64,000 nucleotides of DNA, from the NCBI RefSeq assembly GCF_024763615.1, contig NC_077223.1, positions 69,688,627 through 69,752,626 of the forward strand, given 5' to 3'. Shown here piece after piece: positions 45,801 to 58,297 of the stretch; position 1 is the first letter of the stretch, and every line of letters begins with the position of its first letter. The position numbers were made by a program, and so were the translations under genes. The stretch is from Phlebotomus papatasi (Eukaryota > Arthropoda > Insecta > Diptera > Psychodidae). Below the pieces are notes generated by a model. The model searched no databases and was not told the origin of the DNA. It saw only the letters and a list, made by a program, of their open reading frames with translations.

Positions 45801-48800
45801 ACAGAATTTTGGTTATTTTCTCGAGTAAGTTGTGAAATGGTGTGAAATTATGTTATCTATTGAATCTAAGAGGGTATTTCTTTTCTTTGCGATAGGATGA
45901 TTAAATAGAGACAGACGGATTCAATAGATATTAGGTGATATCCAGAACAAGATTGAAGTCTTATTAGGTAAAGACAAAGACGATTTATTTAGCAATTAGG
46001 ACGACTTTTAATGAATACTTATTAGCTCTACTAGATCTTCTCGGGAATTAGCCGTGTCTCGCCGGCTGTAAGACGACCACAAATAAAAAGCATTTACCAA
46101 AAAAATACAGTCCACTCGATTTGACGACGACCCCAACACCTTGCGATGTCTTGTATGTATTCATGCGATCTCATAATTTCTAATGTTGCTCTTGTCTCGA
46201 GGATTCGAAGGTCCATCATTTTCTTTTTTGGCTAGTATAGTGCTCTCTGCTAGTATAGTGTTTACTGGCGTCAAGTCAACTTGAAAAAACCAAGGATTGT
46301 TCTTAGTGCCTCGCTCGCGATTATCTGTAGTTGGTTGCCTAACTTTTCTTCTGGTACTGCATATTGTATTACTGGTGCTCCATAAATTATTCTCGATTTA
46401 ACCAGTGCATTATATATTCCCAACATTCTTTTAAAATGCGCTCACCGCTTTCAGATTAAAACAAAAAATATTATCTTTGACATTTGAGGTTAGGTTTTAG
46501 CACAACCTAAAACTTTTTGGTTTTGAGTGACAAAAAAAATTCTGATAAAAAAATTTATATGGCTATATGGACCCTAGTGAGTCCGACAGCCTTACATAAA
46601 ATAGAAGAAGAAAAATTATAGTTAGAAAAATAAGAACTTGACTAACCTGTAGTAGTTAGTGTCCGGTGAATTGTAGAAGCGACAATTGGAGAAAATCCTC
46701 GCCATGTCAGCCATAAAGAGCCTCCTGGTGACGTAGTAGCCTTTTTTGAGACGCTCCCCCATCGTCTTGAGATCCATGGGATATTTGATGTGTTCATAGT
46801 AGTCAGTTACCTCAGCCTGGTTAACCGGCTCCTGGAAGGGCCACGCAGCCGTGTGCTGGCGAACGGCAACCAGGACAGTTGCCAGTGTTTGTGCCAATTT
46901 CTCCGGATCGACAGATTCCTCGAGGGGCCGAGCCTGGCGCTGAGCTCGTGCTACTGGACGCCAACCCACTTCACGCAACCCCGGAATCGACTCCACAGGA
47001 ATACTCCGGACGCCCTCCTTGAAGCACGTCAATCCCGGACGGATTTTCTGCACTTCATGTTGCCGCTGCGCAATCAACTCCGTCACGATGTCCTTCTGAC
47101 GCCGGATAACACTGCTGAACTGCGTATAGACGATGCTTGGATGAAGTTCGCAGTGCATCAGTGTGGCACCATCATATTCTTTGATATACCCTTGGTATAT
47201 GGGCCTGGCCACTTTAATATCCTTGGAGAAGCCCTGCTTCTTGAAATATCCAATAGCAAATTCATCAGCGTAGGTGAGGAAGTGCTTAATGCCTTGTTGA
47301 ATGCTGTAATCTTTGAGATGATTCATCAGATGTGTTCCATAGCCCTTCACTTGCTTATCCCCTGTCACTGCACAGAATACAATCTCCGTGAAGCCCTGAG
47401 TGGCAAAAGTTCTGAAGCATATGCCTCCAATTGGACGACCTTCCTCAATCAGGGCCAATGTCTTGTGCTTAGGATCAAAGACCAATCGACTGATGTAATC
47501 CCTAGGCATTCCTGGTAATTGATGGGCAAAGACACTGTGTAGCCCAAGGAGCCAAATCATCGATTGCTTACTGACCGGATGACTTAGAGAATTGCCCACA
47601 ATATGCAGCTCAATCTCTCTGCGACTCTCTTTCGTCTTGGCAGCTTCATCCCTGGGAGCATTGACCGGAAAGACAACTTCATTGTTACGATTATTCTTGC
47701 TGTCGCTGATATTCCTCATGGCCTGAATCACTGCTTCATTGGACAAATCCTCCACATCATTGGAGTACTTGTACTTTTTCGTCTGAGATCCCTCTGCAGT
47801 GGCTCTACGTGCTGCACTCGATGGCGAAGCTGCTGCCTCATGCTGCCTCTTGGCATTAGCCGTACGCTGAAGTAGAAGTGATACTGCCGGTTTATAGGTG
47901 GGATCCCATATGGGTGATTCCTCGTTGATCACCTCATGCTTGAGGGCATCCAGAAATTTGGGCATATGCATCAACAGCAGACGCTTCTCCATCGGCATCC
48001 TGTCCTTCTCCGTTCGGCACTTGTACAGCAACTGATGGCTGACAAACTGAAATACTGCCCGGAGGAGTGTCCTCCCAAAAGCCACGGATGTCTCATAGTG
48101 CGGAAGGGAATTGCAAAATGCCGGAACATGGCAGAACATAAGCCAACGCATATAGTTGATCTTGTACGTGGACGCATCCTCATGGCTGAGATCACGCCCA
48201 CGCACACTAGGAGCCTCGAAGTTCCACTGATTGAGACAATTGAGAAAAGTTCTGGCCACTTCGCTCATTGTGTGGAATTCAGCCTGACTGAGATGATGAA
48301 ACTTGAAGAAGACAAAGTTCGTGATGGCTTTGAACATGGACGGGGACTCGAAAGGCGGATCCCCCAGGGGTCCACGAATCACGGGTTGCTGGCGCGTGAG
48401 GATGCATTGACGCAAGAGTCTAAAAATTAGGATGTATCAGTTATGGTACCCAGGAGCTGGAATTTATTGCCATTTGGCGTGAATAAATCTGGGATTGACT
48501 GTTCTTAATAAGGTTCAGAGATACATTTCAATGTTACAGTGAGAGATGTCCTGGTTAAAATGAATGCCAGTGATTGCAACGAAATGTAGTAAAAAGATCA
48601 CGCAAGAAGCATAGACTGGCTACTTCTTCCAATATGAGAATGAAAACTAACGAACGATAATTAATAATAAAATTCAGTGTTTTTCAATAGAAGCGTTTTT
48701 TAATGCTTTTTCTGCTAAATGCCTTCAAGTACCAGAGAGACTTATATAGGGGAAAGGCTCATAATTTTGACCAGTTTCTTATTTTGGACACTTTGAGGAT

Positions 48801-51800
48801 AAAATTGGACACTATAAATAAATTGATTGAAATCATGGATTTTTATCCCAATACTTGATGAATAATGAATTCCATCTATATATTGGTTATTTTTGGAAGA
48901 TTTTCACACTAAATACATTAAATTTTGAATATGATTTGAGTTGAAATTGCTTTGTTGAAAATTCAGTGTGAGCAATTGCTTACGAGAAATATGACAGAAC
49001 TTTATGTTTACTTCAATCTTATCCCCAGCGCACAATAACTTTTGTTTGTAAACATATTTTCAGAATTGCATATGAGAGAGAGCGAGTAACCTAGATCTAC
49101 ATTTCATTCACTCTCATTGAAAAGTCAAAAACATATCTACAAAACAAAAGTTATTGTGCGCTGGGCATTATTTAGCTTTGGTGAAGTACTAACAATGCTT
49201 CTTCGCTTTTTTTTAGTGATATTATTGAATATTGCGTTGATTCGCGTTAGTAGTGATTTGTTAATTTGACCTGAAGTGAGATTTGCCTTATGAATTAGAT
49301 TTTTCGTGTGAAAAATGGACAATTTTCTAAGAGATTCACTAGTGAGGTGATACTCCTTATTTTGGACAGGTGTTTTTCTCTCGAAATTTCATGAAGTAAT
49401 GACTAGGTTGGACAAATGCCTGGAGAAACAAAAGAGCATCATCTCTACGAAAGAGATGTAGTGAGAAAAGCCTTGAAAGGCTCCCGGAAAGGTCAGGGAA
49501 TGAGCGAATCCGCATGTACTTGGAGTACCGAAGTTAACTCACTTTAATGAATGATATGGAGAGCTTCCGGGCTTCTTGTGACATTCTACGTTTTTCCTTA
49601 CATGAACACGAAGAGGACTTGGTAAGATTGGTTCATGAAATGAAGAACAATGGGCATCCTGTTGAGGCGGATTAGCTGTCCAAATTTACAACCAAGTTGT
49701 CCAAATTAATAACCAAGTTGTCCAAAATAAGAGTCAAAGTAACCTCTACATATCAATTCATTTTTAAACGTATTAAGTCTAATTTTAGTAAAAACAAAGT
49801 CAAAAACCCTTGCCAAGTTTCTAAACAACCCTTTTGAAAAGAGAGTAACAAAAAAAGTTAATTAGTATTGAAAATATCGCACTTCAAACTTGAAACATCA
49901 ATTCTTATAAGCAGACTGTCCAAAATTATGAGCTTTTACCCTATTGATTGATTCGGACTGTAAAAATTGATATTAACCTATAGTTTCGTTCAACTTTTTA
50001 TTATTCGACCTCAATAGGCGAGTAATATATAATTCATTTTTGTTCAATTTGTTCCAGAGCTAGAGGTCAAACTGTAAGAGATATGGACATCCGGTCTTCG
50101 GTGACCCTTCCTCCCGCATAACTCTGTATTTCCTATACAATTTTTTCCTTTACTTTCTCTCCGTGTTCCTACCTCTTCAAAATCATGATTTTTTTCGGAT
50201 ACATTTGAGAAATAAACCAGGCGAGCAAATTATCCTTACGGTCAAATTTCATTCTTTTCAAGGTCTTGATATTTTCGATATTTCCAATCTGACATTTTGT
50301 CCGTAAATACAAAGAACCTTAGGTGCTATTCTAATGAAAAAAAGGGGAAATCTTTCGCCTGAACATTCTTTTTTAGCACATGACTATTCTCAAGTGCCTC
50401 TGGATTATCGACTTTTCTTTATGTTGATTACTATTTCGACTGTTTTCCCCAATTATTGGCGTGCTATAAAACTGCCAAACAGTGATGACAGGAACTAACT
50501 TTGGAACAATCAAATCGTATCAAAATGAAACTGTTCTAACTGCATTTTCTTTGTATCTGCAATCGTAGCAAACGACGCTTCATTATGCGTCATTAGCAAC
50601 AAATGCTGATACAAATTAAATGCACTTAGGACAGTTTCATTTTGAGAAAACCGAACTAAATTCATTTAAAGTGAGTAATAATAAAGTGGTCATGAGGAAA
50701 AAGAAATGCTGAATGTATTCTTTGCATAATATTGCCCAAAATAATCGGGTTTGGACGTTTTCAAGAGGGTGGCGAGAAGTGGTTACAAAACTGGCGAAAA
50801 TTGGTAAAAAATGGCGACGAAGTGGTTATTTTTGCATTGTTAATAAAAAACAGTTTTTTAGGTAGTTCAACATTAAATTGGAGTACTACTTTTTTGACGA
50901 ATCTGGAGTCAATACATCTCTCATTAACTTTGTGTCAAATTTGAGATATCTTATAATAAGGGGTCAAAAGTTATAATCAAATTAATTTCACATTTTTCTA
51001 AAAGTGGCGATAAGTTGTTACTCTACCCTATCTATTATAAGAGATATCGGTAGATATCTTTTACTGTTTGAATTTTATATAGGTCAAAAGACTGAAAAAG
51101 CACGAAAAACAGTATTTTTTAAATAAATTTATTACCGTTACTTTGCCGGTTTATCACTGATGTATTAGCATTGATTATATATTTGTATTAGATACTAAAA
51201 AGAGCTTTAAAAGCTTTTAAGTTTCAGCCAATCAGGGTACGCGATAGTCGCGATAGTACTAAAAAATCTTAATAATTATATGTGTATTGTGCTTAAAAAT
51301 TGAAGTGAATACAGTAGACTCTCTCTCAATCGGGAATATGGGACAAAATGTCATCCGGTTTAGCGATAGAATTGAGCGTCAAAGCCTTTGTAAATTCCAC
51401 AAAAGTGCTCAATTATAAGGAATCACGATAAAATAGGAAAAACTACAGCAAATTTGAGCAAATTAGCTTTATAATTAAACGTGAAAATTGTCAACAAAAT
51501 TTGTCGCCCGATTGAGAAAGAGCCGATTGAGTGAGAGTCTACTGTAATAGATTCTTTATTAGAAATGTTTATTAAAAGAGGGGTCATCGAAGACTTGAGT
51601 CAATATATCTAATTTTTTGGCTTCTAATAGGAAGAACCGATTCAGATTAGCCTGAAGATTAAGCACTGGATTTTTTTTTTACACAAATTGGCTAACGGCT
51701 ATATACTTCAGTCTTCCTTTTAATTGTTTTTAAGTGATTTATTGAAGAATCGAAGAATTGCATTTACTGAAGAATTGAAGAAATTTATTGAAAAAATGTT

Positions 51801-52607
51801 TATCAATGTAGCCGTATAGCTCAATGTAGCCCCACCACCCCCAAGCCAAACTAATTTTGGCTATTATTTATTTTTTTATTTTATTTTATTTATTTTATTT
51901 TTATTTTGTGGGGCATTTTTTTACGAATCTAAATAAAATAATTTTAATGTCCAGCATCCTTAAGAAATATGATAGAAAATCGTATATCAATATAGTCCCA
52001 AGGCGCAAATAGCCCCATCTTCCCCTATATGTACAATTTTATTTAAAGTTTTTCTGACTCACCTAAAAAGGAAATAGTAGACCTTTTTGGTGTCCGAGTC
52101 CTCCTCACGCGACATGCTCATAAAAAGATTCTCAACGTCCACAATAGTTCCCAGCAATCCGTTGAGCTGCTCCTCCTCGATGTCAGCCAAGTGACTAAGA
52201 TGGGAATCTACAGAGTGCTTGCAATGGCTATTCCTGCATTCCTCGGTGAATTTGGGACAGAATGTCCCTTCAACATCTCGATACTTGTGCTCCTCAGGTA
52301 GCTTCCAACCTGTGCAGCGACATCCTTCAGCCTGGCATGCTGAGTACATTGAGAGTTTGGCCAGTTTCTGGGAATGCGGCAGCTGCCACACATTCCGCTT
52401 ACGCTGCATGATCTTTTGCAAGCTGGACTGACGTGTTGTTTCTGTGGATGGAGCACCACCAGCTGATGGTGCTCCTGGTGTGGCACCAGGAGTGGGCTCC
52501 GAGGATGCGGCCGAGCTGGATTCATGGCCCCCAAAAGCCGATTGCGGCGATGGGGGCTCCTCCTTGGGCACCACGCTAAACTGGGCCGCATTGAAGTCCT
52601 CACTCAT
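42849..52607 (-). CDS. Gcn5: Histone acetyltransferase Gcn5/PCAF (KAT2)
   Basis: Three coding exons on the minus strand: 52063-52607, 46647-48419 and 42849-42915; 794 residues. Domains in order: Ser/Pro/Ala-rich N-terminus (1-55); PCAF N-terminal homology domain (about 65-385) with the Cys/His cluster CQAEGCRCTGW; GNAT acetyltransferase domain (about 450-610) with catalytic Glu527 in FTEIVFCAVT and acetyl-CoA loop QVKGYGTH at 538-545; bromodomain (about 690-790) with WPFQEPV and YYEHIKYPMDL. The tiny last exon gives CANALERYFQTKMKEIGLWDK and completes the bromodomain helix. Gcn5 is the catalytic subunit of SAGA and ATAC and acetylates histone H3 in nucleosomes at active genes. Introns of 3.64 and 3.73 kb carry transposons; the last holds a LINE fossil 30 bp from the donor. 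Cdk10 lies 304 bp upstream, same strand. Confidence 0.96.
42976..42981 (+). terminator. Poly(A) signal of DNAJC11
   Basis: First AATAAA on the + strand after the DNAJC11 stop, 252 nt downstream and past the whole terminal exon of Gcn5 on the other strand. Confidence 0.5.
43595..43910. repeat. Degenerate tandem repeat, unit about 50 bp
   Basis: About six units of a form like GAGCTGTGCGTATTTTCAGCACAAT with CGTTTTATACTT between. Each unit has GCTGTGC and CAGCACA as a small inverted pair. In the last intron of Gcn5. Confidence 0.65.
43915..44225. repeat. Degenerate tandem repeat, unit about 115 bp
   Basis: Three diverged units, each with TTTTTATTTC, a CGAA(A)TCTTG-like word, ATATAAG-like word, and AGAG(G)GGCGCC-like word. 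In the last intron of Gcn5. Confidence 0.5.
44643..46616. repeat. Inverted terminal segments enclosing a LINE remnant
   Basis: TCTATTTTATGTAAGGCTGT and the following CGGACTCACT near 44655-44684 return as the reverse complement near 46575-46606. The 1.9-kb interior contains the LINE fossil. Whether this is one element or a chance of repeat history is not settled. Confidence 0.5.
44815..46440 (-). pseudogene. LINE (non-LTR retrotransposon) ORF2 fossil
   Basis: Minus-strand pieces in the order expected of a LINE ORF2: 46440-46200 reads HFKRMLGIYNALVKSRIIYG and on to EALRTILGF (region after the reverse transcriptase); 45300-45220 reads IKGNERADKAAKEATKDG (RNase H motif with its conserved Asp); 45075-44815 reads GHFCDKKFLKLVKKEDTELC and then a CxxC-x8-HxxxxC knuckle (CDKCETVEDINHIVIQC), usual at ORF2 C-termini of I/Jockey-related LINEs. 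Frames are broken by stops and shifts, and 45440-46140 is mostly unrelated, with an ATTCT simple repeat at 45563-45590. Dead copy. Confidence 0.8.
48749..49941 (+). mobile_element. Pogo-type DNA transposon remnant, copy 2
   Basis: 1193 bp, inverted relative to 35983-37049, ends GGGGAAAGGCTCATAATT and AAATTATGAGCTTTTACCC, TA on both sides. The same decayed transposase N-terminus is on the + strand at about 49455-49680. It is longer than copy 1 because of a nested MITE at 49024-49165. In Gcn5 intron 1. Confidence 0.75.
49024..49165. mobile_element. Nested MITE, 142 bp, CCCAGCGCACAATAAC ends
   Basis: CCCAGCGCACAATAACTTTT at the left and its exact reverse complement at the right. Absent at the matching place of copy 1 (near 36768-36775), so it inserted after the host copies separated. 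Confidence 0.85.
49942..51311. other. Gcn5 intron 1, middle part, no gene
   Basis: 50030-50130 is a piece of the dispersed repeat seen at 9890, 29420 and 41900. 50377-50520 is a decayed relative of the inverted repeat at 40338. An open frame of 70 codons at 50732-50944 has no recognisable product. Confidence 0.5.
51312..51544. mobile_element. Pogo-like MITE (CAATCGG family), complete 233-bp copy
   Basis: CAGTAGACTCTCTCTCAATC and GATTGAGTGAGAGTCTACTG are inverted ends; TA on both sides. Reference copy for 18952-19518 and 21995-22213. In Gcn5 intron 1. Confidence 0.88.
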
Positions 52608-52911
52608 TATTTTACCCAGTTTTCCACCAATTTTTCACGCTTTTTCTCAGCTTGTTTGGGAAAACAACTCTGACGTTTCACAGATGCTATCAACTGGTAT
52701 ACTGACGACTCTGTTATACGGCGCGTGTTTCACTCGAATTGTCATACATGAAACATGTGTTTCATTAATCAACAAAGAACGGACAGATGGGGAAGATTTG
52801 GCAAAAAATAACAAGAATTTGATGAAAAAACCATAAATATGATTTCCTGTAGTCTCTTTATAAAATTATTAGACATGAGAGAATTATAGTACAATTTAGC
52901 AGAATAGATTT
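52608..52911. promoter_or_regulatory. Spacer between Cdk10 and Gcn5, probable Gcn5 promoter
   Basis: 304 bp on the minus strand between the Cdk10 stop and the Gcn5 start. No TATA box placed. It must hold both the Cdk10 3' end (TATAAA near 52855 as a weak poly(A) variant) and the Gcn5 5' region. Confidence 0.4.
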
Positions 52912-54259
52912 TTACTCATGTTTCCTCTTTTTCACGATGTTTCCAAGGAGTTCCGAAATCGGAAGACTAAAGGGAATTTGTTCAGTTGTAGAACTCACTC
53001 CGGGTTCCTGAGGTGCCTTGGAATTCTGACTGACATTCTTCAGATTGCGATGATGCGGAAAGGTGGGCATCAGCTTTGGATCACAAGCTATAGATCATCA
53101 AGAAAATCAATTTAGAGAAGGGCAAAAGGAAAATGTTTCAGAGAAACTAACGGTAAGGGCATTCCTTGAAGTAACTGCTATGGAGGCATTCTTCAGCCGT
53201 GGCTCTCTTTTTGGGATCGTACATGAAGAGAAAATTGAGAAGTCTCAGCCCAGCTGCTGAAAGCCATGGAAATCTCTGCTTCAAATTGTTATACGGCTGC
53301 TGCTTCAGGGTAAAGTTCTGCACAGCCGGCAGAGATGAAAATTCCGGCCAGATGCCGTCAGAGGGTGTACCCAGGAGATCTACAATCAATTCCAATTGAC
53401 CAATCTCTGTTGTACCTGGCAGGAGGGGTTTGTGCCCCAGCAATTCTCCCAGGATGCATCCTACAGCCCAAATATCAACAGCCGTTGTCTGAATCTTTGC
53501 CCCGAGCAGCAGTTCTGGAGCACGATACCACAGTGTCACAACCTGCGGAGTTGATGGTTTCGAGGGGACAGAAAAGAACTTGGCCAGACCGAAGTCTGCA
53601 ATTTTTACCGAACCCTTATCCGTCAGCAGGAGATTGGATACCTTCAAATCTCTGTGAATGATAAAATTTTCATGCAGATACTTAACACCACGCAGAACTT
53701 GCAGAATGAGACACTTCACTTGAGATTCTGAGAAGTTTGTCTGCATATTGTCCAGCAGGGAAGCCAAATCTTGCTCACAGTATTCCAAGGACAGGAAAAT
53801 ACTTTCAAGACTTCTCCCGACTAGGACTTCTTTGAGCTTAACAATGTTCTCATGGTCGCAGGATTTAAGAATCAGAATCTCACGCAAACCACTAATCGGC
53901 AAGCCGTCTTTTTCCTGATCCATCCGGACCTTCTTGAGAGCTACAATCTCATTGGTTTTGGTGTCTTTGGCCCTGTCTTGACACAACAAACAACAATCAA
54001 GAGAAAATCTAAACAAATTCGTTCCTGGACTTACAAACAATGCCATAAGTTCCCTCGCCTATTCTGTTGAGCTTCTCAAACTCTGAAACGCTCCTGCATC
54101 GTCCGAGCTATTAAAAATTTAACATTTAATGAAAAACATTTTCTATTTTTGTGACATTTAGGTTAAACTTACTATATCATTTTCAGGGATTTCCATAGGT
54201 TCTCCCGTCTTAAAAGAAACCATCAAGTTGTTACGCTTCCCAGAGACATGAGAATCCAT
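52912..54259 (-). CDS. Cdk10: Cyclin-dependent kinase 10
   Basis: Four exons on the minus strand: 54173-54259, 54035-54107, 53152-53976, 52912-53087; 386 residues (human 360). Visible kinase features: Gly loop GEGTYG at 46-51, Lys68 in VALKKV, the cyclin-binding helix PISGLRE at 80-86 (human PISSLRE, with Ser replaced by Gly), HRDLKVSN with Asp163, DFG at 181-183, and WYRAPE. The exon order is supported by LGRCRSVSEFEKLNRIGEGT matching human CDK10, and the last exon by PCDPKLMPTFPHHRN, which also matches the human tail. Without the last splice the frame would stop at CPYR. CDK10 pairs with cyclin M and phosphorylates ETS2 in human cells; it also acts in G2/M progression. It lies head-to-tail ahead of Gcn5. 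Confidence 0.95.
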
Positions 54260-54484
54260 TTTTACTAAAGATATTTAGTGCAATTTATTAAAAAGTTGAT
54301 TTAAAAAAAACACTCGGGTTTGTTTACAATTTTTGATATTTTTTTTACCACGCTGAATTTTTTACCCAATTCAAAATACAAAAGTTATAAATTCAAAATA
54401 ACGGACCATACACTCAGAGAAAACAGCAAGGGGCAACTCATAGCAGAAAAAATGATTCCAGTTTCCAGAAAGGCCAGAAACATA

Positions 54485-54993
54485 TCGCTTCTTGGAAATT
54501 ACAAGGGGCCAACTAATTTTCGGCCATTTTTCAGGAGACAGCATGAAAGATTCAACTTTGTGTAAATAAGTGTCTCAATTTAATGACTGAACAAAACAAT
54601 TTATTTCTTTTCCATTTGTATGAGCACTAATATAAACATCGAAACTTTTATATTTTTATCTTTCAAAATATGTTTTTTAATGAGTTAGCTCCTTGTCGTT
54701 CTAAATCTAAATGATGTGCAAATTTTTCTGAAATTAGGATGACAAGGGATCAACTTGCTTGAGTTAGTCCCCTGTTTCACAAAAAATTGAACGATGAATA
54801 TATATTTTGTGCCCCTTTACTTCAAACAAAATTATGCAAGTAATAAAAATGATTAAAATTTTGAAAAAAATTTCTAATAACGAAATTCAATGGCTTATAT
54901 TATTCGAAAATTTATTAAATTGTCTTTCTAAGTGCATTAGAATCTCAAAATCGCAAAAAAGTGAGTTGACCCCTAGTAATATCTAAGGAGCGA
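54485..54993. mobile_element. MITE, 509 bp, TCGCTTCTTGG ends, copy in inverted orientation
   Basis: TCGCTTCTTGGAAATTACAA at the left, an imperfect inverted partner ending CTAAGGAGCGA at the right, TA on both sides (54483-54484, 54994-54995). Aligns along its length with 18245-18749 read on the other strand. Confidence 0.8.
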
Positions 54994-55293
54994 TATTTTT
55001 ATTCCCATTTGCTTGTGTTTCTGATAAGATCAAAAATTATGGTTGATGACTTTTCAGTATTCCTGCTTGAAAAAAAATTATTGAAACTTTCCATGGAATA
55101 TTTCTGAGGAATTTCCTACAGATTTCATAGGATTTTATGCGTATCAGATGAAAAAAAAACTGTTTAATTCTGTGCAACTGTTTTAGAACTTTATTGGTGT
55201 GACGCGAAAAATTCGAAAAGCAATCTAAGAAGAGACCCACAAAATTCCCTGAGGAGAAGCGAAGGATTTGGCGCTAGAATAATACATTTACCT

Positions 55294-55542
55294 TTAACTC
55301 ATTCGTCTCTTTTGGGACTCTAAGTACCCAAAGCAGCATATGAATATTCAGTGAAAAACAGTGTTTTTTAATTATTCAGAAATGAGAAAAATTTAATTCT
55401 TTTGGATGATTACAAACTATAAAGGATGTCCAAATGTAAGATATTTTTTGTAGGACCTCAATTAATTCCTGAGCTTAGATATTTTTGATTAAAAAATTGT
55501 GAAATTGGCTTGCAGCATATGCTGCGGTCCGGAAAGAGTTAA
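55294..55542. mobile_element. MITE with TTAA ends, CTCATTCG type
   Basis: TTAACTCATTCGTCTC at the left, GGTCCGGAAAGAGTTAA at the right. A shortened relative of 40981-41531 sharing GGGACTCTAAGTACCC-like words and ATTACAAACTATAAAGGATG. Confidence 0.6.
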
Positions 55543-57084
55543 GGTAAAATTCATGAGAGCAACTCATATGCCAGCGAAAGCCAATCAAGCGTTCTGAACG
55601 ACAAAAGAATCTGAGTTGGGAGTACATTAGCGACTCATATTCATATTCAATGAGCAGCCTCAATGAGTGGGTGCCGTTGGTAGCGAATGTGGTTTACCAC
55701 CCTTTGGAAAGTGCCTAGGCCGTTACCTCCTTCTTCCTTCTTCCTGAACTCGCCTTCTCGAGCTGTGTGAACAGAACACAGCTATCGCCATCGGCAATGC
55801 ATCTGGAAAGTACTGGCACCCAGCAAGATGCGCTGCTTCGGGGAAGGGTCGAGGCCGTTTCCTCCTTCCTTGGCCTTCGTAAAATGTAGACAATTTTTTA
55901 AGAAGCCCATAAAGAGCTTCCAAAAATCAGAATGAAATCCAGTCTCCTTAGAATGTTTTAGCTGAGATTCTTTACAATTCCAGCTTTTGTGATTACAGGT
56001 GAAATCTTACCTCGTCTGAGCCCAAATTTTGGATCCATACGTTTTTAGACACAAATATTATATGCGCTAAAAATCGATATAAGTGGCCGTCCCGTCCGTC
56101 CGTCGTAATCACTTTCTGGGGAGAGAATGGAGAGATATTGACAAGCGGTTTTTGGCAAAGGTTAAATGTTGATGGGCGGGTAGCAGTAGGTGATGTCAGA
56201 TCCACCCCCACTCGCTCTTTCCGCCATTTTGAAACACTACCAAATTTTGTTTTCTCGATAACTTATCCAGCCCCTATCTAATGGCATCGACCGATATCAA
56301 ATTTTAGTACTCAGCTTTTCGTTATCCGGCACTTATCGATATCCGGGTGACTGCTGCCAAACACTGTCGGTTGATGTAATTCAAAGCACGAAACATGCAG
56401 TTTGTGCAGAGTAAATTAATGTGTTATTTACATTTTATGAAAGTTTTTAACACACAATCGTGCTACGAAGAAAATTATGTTGCTTTGTTGCTACGAAGAA
56501 AATTATGTTGCAAAGCTTTTAAAAAAGAAAGGGTTGTGAATTTTGACTATGAAATTTTCTTGATCTAAAAGGTGTGCCGGAGCTATTAGCCTCAAAATTC
56601 AACTTTAAATCGAATTTTCACGCATTGCGAGTTGCACGCATTTTTTTTGAAGGCATTATTCAACTTAACTCCCTCCGTTCAGAGCTAGTTTGGGGTCTCT
56701 TTGAAAAATGAATAACAAAAATTACGTAAAATATTTAGCTGTTGCTATTCATATACAAAATTTTATTCTGCAGATAATAACATTGTGAGAAAAAACTGAT
56801 CAAGAAAAAAGGGCATTGAATAAATGAGCAGTAAAAAGTTAAAATTGATCAGTAACAAAAAATTTTGAAACAGTGATATTATCGTCCAAATTTTTGCAAA
56901 GGGAAAATAAAGGGCTTTTCACTCTATATGGAACTATTTTAAATGTTAAATATATAAAATAGACCCATTTTTGTAAAAATTTAAGTTTTTTACTGACCAT
57001 AATCAGATATTTTACTGCTCATTTTTAATTTTTTACTGCCCATTTTGAATTTTTTACTGCTCGTTTGTTTTTTGCCGAAAAAAA
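55543..57084. other. Non-coding stretch with repeat pieces
   Basis: 55976-56310 is a truncated, minus-oriented relative of family A. 56320-56470 matches bases 165-320. 56500-56660 matches 59066-59225 (shared GATCTAAAAG and CACGCATTGCGAGTTG). No gene. Confidence 0.55.
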
Positions 57085-58297
57085 AGTGTTAAAAAGTATA
57101 CATTTTACTTTGCAATTTGTCAAAAGTTTTTATAAATTTCACTTATTTTTGTTGCTTTTTTATTACAATTTCTTCTGTAATATAGGAAATTTCAGTAGAC
57201 ATTTCCAATCTCTTCTACCCTTACAGACTCTTGTTTTCAAGGGTGGAACTTATTTAAAAACCTTATAAATGTTATTTTTCAATATTTTATAGGTTTCATC
57301 AATTTTCTGGCTAGTATTCCACGAAAATACGCCCAATTGACTTGTGAATGTGAATCACAGTGTGAAATCAAATTATTCTGTGTAAAAATAAAAATTTTAC
57401 GCAATTTTGTTATTCATTTTCCAAAGCGACCCCGCCAAAGCGGCTTTGAACTTTGAACGGTTTCGAGATCGAGGAAGCACCTATAGTGCTCTTCTCCTTT
57501 CCTTCCGATGCGCCATCTTCATTTTTTCACACTGCGTGGGAAGCTGGGAAGCTTTTTGGGGGCTCTCGCATTTTCCCATTTTTTCATGTCTTCCCGCGAG
57601 GTTTTTCTAGTTTTCTTCAGTGACATTTTTGAGTGGGAACCCTTGGGCATTTCCTGAATGTGGGGGTTTAGTGCTTTCTACGGAGGAAATGGGGAAAAAG
57701 CAAGAAATAAAATATTTCAGTGAAAAGTGTTTCTGTGAATAAATTGCAGATTTTGCCGGGAAGTTTTGTAATGGATTGGTTTGTGGGCAGTACAGGGAAA
57801 AGTATAGTGCATCCGTGATTACTAAAGTGTTCCAAGTGGCGTTATTATTTTTTTTTTTTAATAATAAAAGCAAGCACTTTTGCGGGCTTTCCGGGAGTGA
57901 AAAATTAAAGTGTGGTTAGAAAAGATTCAAAATAGATATTCTCCGCTTTTACACCCTCCTTTACTAGTTAGAAGAGGCTCTAAAAGTAGTATTTTGTGGT
58001 CTCCGAAAGGCATGAGTCGCAAATGTGAAACCCAGTGCAATCAAGTTTATTATTATGTGCACAAAAAAGTGCCTGGAGATCGCTGTTGAGCCCAATCAAA
58101 GAGGAGAAGAACCGGAGGATCATCGGGAGCTGTTGGTGGGAATTCCCCAGCATCTCCAGTGAGGATCTTCAGAAGGCCTGGTGAGTCCCAAGAGATTCTG
58201 TTTATCCTTGAAAAATAAGTGTGTTCTCTTAAAGAATTCCTCTGAAAATTTCTTATCAATTTTCCGGGAAACTTAATACTCTTTTTCTTTCTTGCAG

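Noticed and set aside
46790..47518. 242-codon open frame on the + strand
   Set aside because: Antisense to the Gcn5 catalytic exon, no domain of its own; a shadow of the real coding strand.
47936..48430. 164-codon open frame on the + strand
   Set aside because: Antisense shadow of the Gcn5 N-terminal homology region.
58054..58161. 35-codon frame as a protein start in the leader exon
   Set aside because: Stops before the splice donor and is not preserved in the inverted copy; at most an upstream open frame.
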